Positions 56,854 to 64,000 of a DNA stretch of 64,000 nt are shown here, piece after piece. The DNA is taken from NCBI GenBank assembly GCA_015501075.1, contig JADNYJ010000136.1, forward strand, positions 46,500 through 110,499. The letters run 5' to 3'. The DNA comes from Gymnopilus junonius. Taxonomy: Eukaryota > Basidiomycota > Agaricomycetes > Agaricales > Galerinaceae. Numbering within the stretch: the stretch's first letter is position 1; the number at the start of each line of letters is the position of its first letter. The notes beneath the pieces were generated by a model that had not been told where the DNA came from, ran no database searches, and was given only the letters and a program-made list of their open reading frames with translations. A program made the translations under genes and the position numbers.

Positions 56854-59800
56854 ATGTCCTCAGCCCTCTCTGCTTTCTTTCCTTCCCGTCGCCCGCCATC
56901 CAATGCTCATGCGAACGCCCATGCGCAAATTGACCTGCTTTCCGACCTCCGTTTCGCCCTCGAAATCATGCCCGGATCGCGCAAATACGTCTTCACACCC
57001 ACCGCGCGTGCCGAGATCCTCACTAAGCTTTATGTCGCTTTCATGGGCCAATACCCACACCTATTTCTGCCTAGTGGCGTTGCGCAAGTGCCACAGCATC
57101 AGTTGTTGAGTGAATATCAGGCTGGGGTGGGCTTCGCAGGTGCTGGTGGTGAGGAGCCCGTTGTGAAGGGCAAACCATGTAGTCATATTTTCAAGAAGGG
57201 CGAGAGTTGTTATCGATGCAAGTAGGCGTTTGCTACCCAACGATTATTCTATTTCTGCGTGTGCTAATTGAATCTCTTTTGTTGCAAGGGATTGTGCATT
57301 AGATGATTCCTGCGTCCTCTGTTCGCGGTGTTTTCACGCAACAGAACATTCAACACATAATGTCTCCTTCTTCATCGCCCAACAATCAGGAGGGTGTTGT
57401 GATTGCGGCGACGCCGAAGCATGGCGCGTGCCCATTAACTGCCCTCATCACCCCCCAGCAGGACCGTCCGACCCACAAGATACAACCCCGCGCGTCATTT
57501 TGCAACCCCTACCGGATGTGCTACCTCCTGCGCCCAATTATCCCTTCCGTGTAAATGCGCCTCAGGATTTGAAAGACTCCATGCGCAAGACCATCGCGTT
57601 TGCTTTGGATTTTTTGTTGAACACCCTGGATTACTCGCCTGATGAACCGAGTGTTCCGGCCAACGAGGCAGATCTTCGACTACAGCCCTCTGCAGACCCG
57701 ATGATGAAAGACATGTACTGTATTGTATTATGGAACGACGACAAGCACTCCTTTGATGAAGTCACCAAGCTCATCATGGACATGACCAACCTCACCCAAG
57801 AGGAAGCCTCGAAGCTCGTATGGAAAGCGGACGATCAGGGGCGGGACATTGTCGACATGAACTCGAATGTGACTAGACTCTTGGAAACAGCCCAAGCCAT
57901 AACCCAAATCGATCTGGGAGTGACGATTCGCAGAGCGTACGACACGTTCTGTGAGCAAATTGTTGGGGTTATCATCGAGTGGCTTTTGGACCTCAGTCGA
58001 TCGCGGTTGGGCACGGACACGCTCATCATTCGTGAGGCGTTGGCGGCGGAGCTGCTGAGTCCGAGGAAGAGGGATTCGTTCACGAAGCATCTGACGCCTC
58101 CGAGTGCATTGAGTCTGGAGGGGGAGATTCCCAATCCGACGAGGATCGATACACTGTTACTGTATCACACTCGGTTGTGGAAGCGGCCTAGATTGAGTCT
58201 GAAGGAGATTTATGCGAGTGTTATATCGATCAGTAGAGCTCACAAGTTGGTCATTGGTATGTCTCTGCTTTCTCAATTCAGAGTCTCGTTTCATTAATTA
58301 ATCGTCTTTTACTTTAATTTAGCTGGTCATTTTGCAAATATCTATCACAGGGTCATCGACGCCTATCTCCTCGTCGACCGCGAAGCCGAGACGTCCATCA
58401 AGTACTTTGCTCTCCAGCTATTCACTGTGCCGAGTGTGTCGGGCCATATTGCGAGGAATCATCGTCTGGTGCAGAGATTATTGTCGATCATTCAGAGCTT
58501 CTTTACCAATCGGATTGTCGATAAGAGGATTGTGTACAATGGAGGGGGCGCGTCATCTCCTGTACCAGTTCAAACTTTGTCGGGCCGATGTCACCAAACG
58601 CACCAGGAACTCAAACCATGACGACAACGGCCGGGACCACCAGCAACTCGATAGACGTCGATTCGTTTCCCTTCAAATCCAAGCGGTTTATGCCCGTCTT
58701 CAGCGACCTGCGGTACCTCGCGCACACGTCGCAAGTGCAAGAGCTCATTTCATCACAGCCAGCTTACCTGCAAGGCTTTGCACAAACATGCAAACTGTTC
58801 ATGTGCTTGAACCCCAACAAGAGGGCGGTGGAGACTCACGTAGAGTGGGAGACGGATTCTTGGATTTCAGTGTTCAATGTCACACTGAGCTTGAGCAGGG
58901 TGATCAAGGTGTTTGGGGAGGCGTTTGGGCGGGCAGGGACGGGCGAGTTGGTCGGTGCTATCGGAACGGTAGTACATAACATCCTGATGGTCTGCACTTT
59001 AGCTGAAGACCGTCTGGACCGCAGCAAGTTTTCTCCACCCACATTCCATCTTGTGGAATTCGGAGGAAAGGGGTATAATACCCTCGACTTTGATGTTGGC
59101 GAAGGATGGGTGAGCTTCCATCATTCGCTGCATTGGCTGTTGGCGGAGCTATTGAAACATACGGAGTTGCTGAGCGAAGAGAGGCTGAAGGGAGTGGGCA
59201 TTCAGGAGGGTACATTAAGGGAGGTGTTTGCTAGGGTGGGAAGTGAGCAAGCGGTGTTGAGTGTTATTGATTTTCCGTTGAGAGGTGGGTTCGGAATTAC
59301 TTTGGCTTTATATGAAGTAATTGAAACTGAAGTTTTATTGGTAATTATAGTACTGGCGATGATTGCTCAGATTAGAACTGGGCTCTGGGTTCGCAACGGC
59401 TTCGCCATCCGCGGTCAATTGCTGCACTACAGGGACTACATGCTCCGCGAGCTATGCTATGACCAAGACCTATTCGTTCTCCAAACAGCCCTTGTCATCC
59501 TTCCCTCTGATCTCACCCTCGTCTCCATTCTTGACCGGTTCGGCCTTCTTGGGTACTTCTCTGGCTCATACCTCCACTCACAATACGAAGGCACACAACT
59601 TGGTTCAATGGTTGAAGAGGTCTTCTACGTCCTCATCACCATCGTAAGCGAGAACGCCAACGCGGGTCGGATGTCCATGAAGGACGTCATAAGGCGGGAG
59701 ATCGTCCATGCTCTCGCGATGGGCCCGTGTAGTTTTTCGGATTTAGTCAAAAGAGTGGCGGAGCGGTTGGTCGATGATGTGAGCTTTGAGAGCGTGCTGA

Positions 59801-62800
59801 GGGGCGTGGCGAAGTTCCGTCAGCCCGAGGGGGCGAATGAGACGGGGGTATATGAGCTCAAGGAGGAAGCATACGAGGAAGTTAATCCTTTCTTCTACCA
59901 CTACACTAGGAATAGGAGGAGGAGGTGGGAGATGTCCTGAGGAGGAGGGTGGTGAAGAAGGCTGAGGCGGAAGGGAAGAAGGATATGAAGGAGTGGGATG
60001 TTGTCCTGGTCCCTAAACCATTTGCTGTCACTGAGGGTCCATATAAAGGTGTGAGCGAAGTCTGGGAGAGGGATGTGATGATCCAGATTTTGTTCTATGC
60101 GTGCTGGAACGTCATCGTCGTCACAGACTCTATGGCAGCCGCCTCTTCACTCACCAAACGCTCTTTCTTCTGCGAGTTCAGCTGCCCCGCCTTCAGCTGA
60201 AGCTATTTTGGACCAGGCATTGCACCTTGTGATGTTAGGGTTGGTGGAAAGCCAAAAGGTTTTGGAGCGTTGATGGCGAGAAAGAGGTTTGAAGGAGATG
60301 GTCAAGCAGGAGGAGGAGAGGGCGGTAAGACCCTGCTTGAGGTGCTCTGGCGCCTTGGTGGGCATGAAAAGTATGTTAAACTTTATAGGGCTAGGGTGGA
60401 TTGGATTTTAGAGAAATTGGAAGGTGCGCTTAACTTTGATTTTAGCTCTCGTGGCTGGGCTTTTGCTGATGGTGTTTTGTTACTAGAGGTGGTTCCGGAA
60501 GAGGTGAGGAGGGTGAGAGGGCCTATGTATGGTGTGAACGCAAATGGGAGGAAGGGTGGTGCGCCCAGCGTAGGCGGCCCAGGAGCAAAAGGAAGGTTAA
60601 ATGCGGAAGAGGAGAGAAAGAAAGCTGCCAAGAAGAGGCAGGAGGCGATTTTGCAGCAGATGAAAGCACAGCAGAAGACCTTTGCCACTATGTTCGGCAC
60701 TGATGTTGATTCCGACGAAGAGTCCGAGGAGGATGGGGGAAAAGACAGTGATACCTCCATGATCGACGGTGAAGGCCGCAGTAATTCGGGCTCTTCCTCT
60801 CTCAAAGGAGATGAGGACGAGGAAGGACACGAGGAAGAAGAAGAGGTAGTGTTTGGGACGTGCATTGTTTGCCAGGAAGATTTGACGAGCTTGAGCGCGG
60901 CAAGTGGGAAACCCTTCGGCGCCCTTGGGCTTGTGCAGCCAAGTAGGATGATGAGGAAGCAACCAGATTTGCCTAGTCCATCGTTTGGAGCTCCTCATGC
61001 CTCGGGGGGTGTTTATTTGAATGAGGTGGTTAATCCGCCGCTTTCTATGGATCGGGCTGCCATAGCCAGTGGTTCTGGCAGTGCTACTCCATCTAGTTCT
61101 TCGGGCAGTACTCCTACTCCGTCATTCCCTCCTCAACACGCAGATTTATTAGATGCCAAATCAACCTCGAATAACTTTGAAGGGTACCCTCTTGGCTACA
61201 CGCGTTTTGGATTGCACGGTTCGGTTTGCAGTCATCTCATGCACCTCGATTGCTTCCAAGTTTATAGCGCATCCGTACGCCAACGGCACCGCGCCCAAGC
61301 CACGCGGAACCATCCAGAATGTATTCCTAGAAAAGAATACATCTGCCCTCTGTGCAAGAGCCTGGGCAACGTCATTTTACCTGTGACCAAGGTAGATAAG
61401 AAGACGCAGCTCAACCCAGTGGCATTTCCGGATTGGATCAGGGCGGCAGGGATACATATTCTCAAGAGTAGACCAGACCCTGTGTTTGAGGCCATGCAAA
61501 GTCGTAATGGAACGGGCGAGTTTGTGTTTTGGGCAGCGCAAGATACGGGTTATACGGGTGCAGGGAAGCGGCATAGCGAGAGAGATAGGGAAAGGGGAAT
61601 GGACAGGGAGAAAATGGTCCAAGAGGACGCAGCGAAGATCGTTGACACTGTCATGGTCATCTCCAAAAACATTTCACAGCAGACAAGGCATTTGAGAGAT
61701 CGAATGGAGCCAGAACTGCCGGAGAGGGGGGCAGGAATCTATTTGCCTGAGGAGTTGGTGGGATATACGATTAGTGCTATGGAGGTTGCGGCGAGGGGTG
61801 TGGGTGCTGATACTTCTAGCTCGGGGTCAGGTTCTCCGAATATAACCCCAGGGTCGAAGATGATGGTTGATACACTCTCGGAGTCACAGACGATGATGAT
61901 TAGAGGACTGTTGGCATGTTTGACGAAGCTTGTTACCCTGCAGTTCAAGAATAGGCCGGATGGAGGAAGGGACGCGGTTCGCCAGGCGATTATCAAGAGG
62001 CTTTTGCCGGAATGGAGTCGGTCGTCGTTGACTTCGTTCTCGTATCCCCTTCTTTTACGCGATCCGTTTACGATCTTGGTCGAAACTGCCGCTGTGGCGC
62101 CCGAGATGCTGAGGCATGTTTTGGTCCTGACATACTATGCCTGCCTAGCACGGACGGTCCTCGGCCTCGTGTATGTCCTCAACAAGTCAAGGAATTACAA
62201 TAACACCTCGTCTGTCCCTCGGAGGGCGCATGAAGATATCTTTGGAGATGTGAGGATGTTCTTCATGTCTGTTGTCAGGCATTCTCCTGTCTTCGAGCAT
62301 ACCGCTACTATGGCCTTTGAAACGTTTGGAGAAGCAAAGATTGAGAAGATGTTGTATGCGTTCACGTTGCCTTTTTTGAGGAAGGCTGCGATATTGTGTC
62401 GTGCGGTGCTGCCTCTGGCTTTTCCTACGCTCGAATTTGGAGACCCTACGATGTGCGAATATAATCGCCTGCTCATCATACTAGGCATTCCTCCTCTCTC
62501 CGACCTTCCTTATCAAGATACTTTGCAAAACGCACTCTCGGGTTGGTGTGCGCATTACGGGCATTCGCATGCCACTGGTCAGCTCAACTGTAGTGTGGTG
62601 CTGGACTACCCGGTGGTGTATAGGCTTGCGAGGCTGCCGCTCGTGCTAGATAGTTTGTTCAATAGGCAGGACAAGGCGCTGATGTGCATGAATTGCGAGA
62701 CGTTCCCGGTCGATGCTGCCATTTGTTTGATATGTGGGACGACGGTGTGCTTGCAGAGCAGCTGTTGTATCGATGAAGACACTAGTAATCATGGGGAATG

Positions 62801-63217
62801 TAATATGCATACGAGAGAGTGCGTCTTTTCTCTTTCTTTTCTTGTTCTTTATGTGATGTCATTGCTGATGCGGCTTTCTCGTTCTAGGTGTGGCGGGACT
62901 ATTGGCATCTATTACTGCGTCAAGAGATGTTCTGTCTTATATCTCAACTCGGGAAATGGAACCTTTACAGCGTCACCTTATCTCGACGCGCATGGAGAAG
63001 TCGATCTTTCCATGAGGTACTTCATTCCTCTCTTCTTCTCTCTTCATACCTTCTGACGCTCTTGGCCAATCTCACAGCAGGCGGGGTCGTCGTCAATTCC
63101 TACATCACGCCAGATGGGAAGTCATCCGCAAGACGTGGCTATCTCACGGTATCCCCAGTATGGTCGCTAGAAAATTAGAAAGCAGCATGGACTCTGGTGG
63201 TTGGGAAACGTTGTAAA
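56854..63217 (+). CDS. UBR1: UBR1-type N-recognin E3 ubiquitin ligase
   Basis: RING E3 of the N-degron pathway; about 2,000 residues, normal for fungi. Exons: 56854-57221, 57289-58256, 58323-59284, 59351-62818, 62888-63016 and 63081-63217. The UBR box (residues ~105-175) has the full Cys/His set: CSHIFKKGESCYRCKDCALD, CVLCSRCFHATEHSTHN and GGCCDCGDAEAW. The ClpS-like type-2 site follows (MYCIVLWNDDKHSFDEVTKL). Then DVDSFPFKSKRFMPVFSDLR and a winged-helix region with FGLLGYFSGSYLHSQYEG. The RING starts FGTCIVCQEDL and resumes after a Ser-rich insert with SVCSHLMHLDCFQ and RKEYICPLCKSLGNV. The cap domain ends MVARKLESSMDSGGWETL. Frame breaks lie at 58582-58584, 59911-59930, about 60105-60150 and 60254-60257. 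The promoter is interrupted by the element at 56231-56779. Confidence 0.9.
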
Positions 63218-64000
63218 AAGTGCTCCGGTCTCAATATTCTTCGTTCGGGTCAGGTTGTTCTTTGTTTAATTTTTGTTCAATTTGTCATAGTATAGAAGGA
63301 AGGACCTCTGCAATCTGTAGCATTACATTACATTTCGAACTGATTTTTCATCGCTGTCGTTCGCTGTCGTTGGTTGTTGTACAAATTACTTAGAAGTAAG
63401 GTTGTCTGCTGAAATTACATAAAGGGGATTTTCTCTCTAAATTCTTGCTAGATCGGGTCAGAATAGGGTGAAAATAGGGAAGCAGTGCGTTTATTATATA
63501 ATATCGTCGAATTTTGGACGCGTTTCATCACGTAATTGCTGCTGAAAGTCTTTCTCAAACTGTCCTTCCTTTCATTCCTGATACCGTATATACTGCTCAT
63601 GTTATCTGGGCGTTCGCTGGACCATCTTCTTCCGAACTTTCATTGTGAAAGCCGGCTTGCAGTAGTTCCAGCAATCGATGTCTTTGCATGTCCAGCCGAA
63701 AGATGACAACGCCAATGAGCGCCCAGCCCCATGAAACTGACTCGACTTTCATTGATGACGGCATTTCAAAATCGTTAGATCTTGCCACCTTGATAGGCCC
63801 ACTCAAAGTCCACCGTCGATATCTATTTGATTACTCAGTTAACGCTGAATTGGCGCCTCCTTTAATCAACACAAGGGCGGGGGACTAGGTTCTTTTACGT
63901 ATAGGGGTATTTGTCTCAGGGCGCCGCCTTGACAATGAACGTTCTCCAACGTGTGCGGGTATTTAAACCCCTGGTTGTTGTTCGATCTTCACTGCACCCC
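63218..64000. other. UBR1 3' flank and window end
   Basis: A/T-rich downstream region. A minus-strand frame at 63597-63806 (VESVSWGWALIGVVIFRLDM, then a polar end) could be the 3' end of a gene entering from beyond the window, and an overlapping plus-strand frame lies at 63688-63888. Neither is recognisable. Confidence 0.35.

Noticed and set aside
60383..60998. Antisense frames over UBR1
   Set aside because: Shadows of the acidic, Ser-rich UBR1 segment.

Overview
The window is nuclear DNA of a filamentous basidiomycete, almost certainly an agaricomycete. The evidence is dense GT-AG introns of about 50-70 nt, polypyrimidine leaders, and typical fungal genes (chitin synthase chaperone CHS7, Pho80-type cyclin, TRAPP subunit TRS33, SPO22/ZIP4). 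There are also basidiomycete-expanded families: an unnamed family with the motif HEYVIAHVSSPNI, TPR arrays and F-box/LRR proteins. Nothing prokaryotic, viral or CRISPR-like was seen.

Layout. 0.6-2.3 kb: CHS7 (+). 4.8-6.0 kb: frame-disrupted lineage-specific gene (+). 7.8-10.3 kb: UTP18 (-). 10.3-23.3 kb: 13-kb gene desert beginning with TPR-gene debris. 23.3-26.8 kb: Pho80/Pcl-like cyclin with a very long low-complexity tail (+). 26.9-31.7 kb: a second, gene-poor stretch. 31.75-32.17 kb: small membrane-protein gene (-), divergent from SPO22/ZIP4 (32.6-37.3 kb, +, about 20 exons). 37.3-39.8 kb: A/T-rich desert. 39.8-41.3 kb: RTF2 (-). 41.5-43.7 kb: MFS sugar transporter (-). 44.3-45.2 kb: MED21 (+). 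46.6-48.1 kb: an unrecognised seven-exon gene (+). 48.9-52.1 kb: SNF2-family ATPase (+). 52.6-53.8 kb: broken F-box/LRR gene (+). 54.0-55.0 kb: TRS33 (-). 56.23-56.78 kb: a 549-bp miniature inverted-repeat element. 56.85-63.2 kb: UBR1 N-degron E3 ligase (+).

The genes are mostly housekeeping functions with no common pathway: cell-wall synthesis, rRNA processing, transcription, vesicle tethering, proteolysis and meiosis. Two observations stand out. First, many conserved genes (UTP18, cyclin, RTF2, UBR1, SNF2) carry one-base reading-frame breaks, often in short G/C or A runs, while others (CHS7, SPO22, MED21, TRS33, MFS) are clean. This looks more like residual long-read assembly error than coordinated gene death. 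Second, a MITE-like element with perfect 38-bp terminal inverted repeats sits 74 bp upstream of the UBR1 start codon. Exon borders were worked out by hand from splice consensus, phase and family similarity; no search was run.
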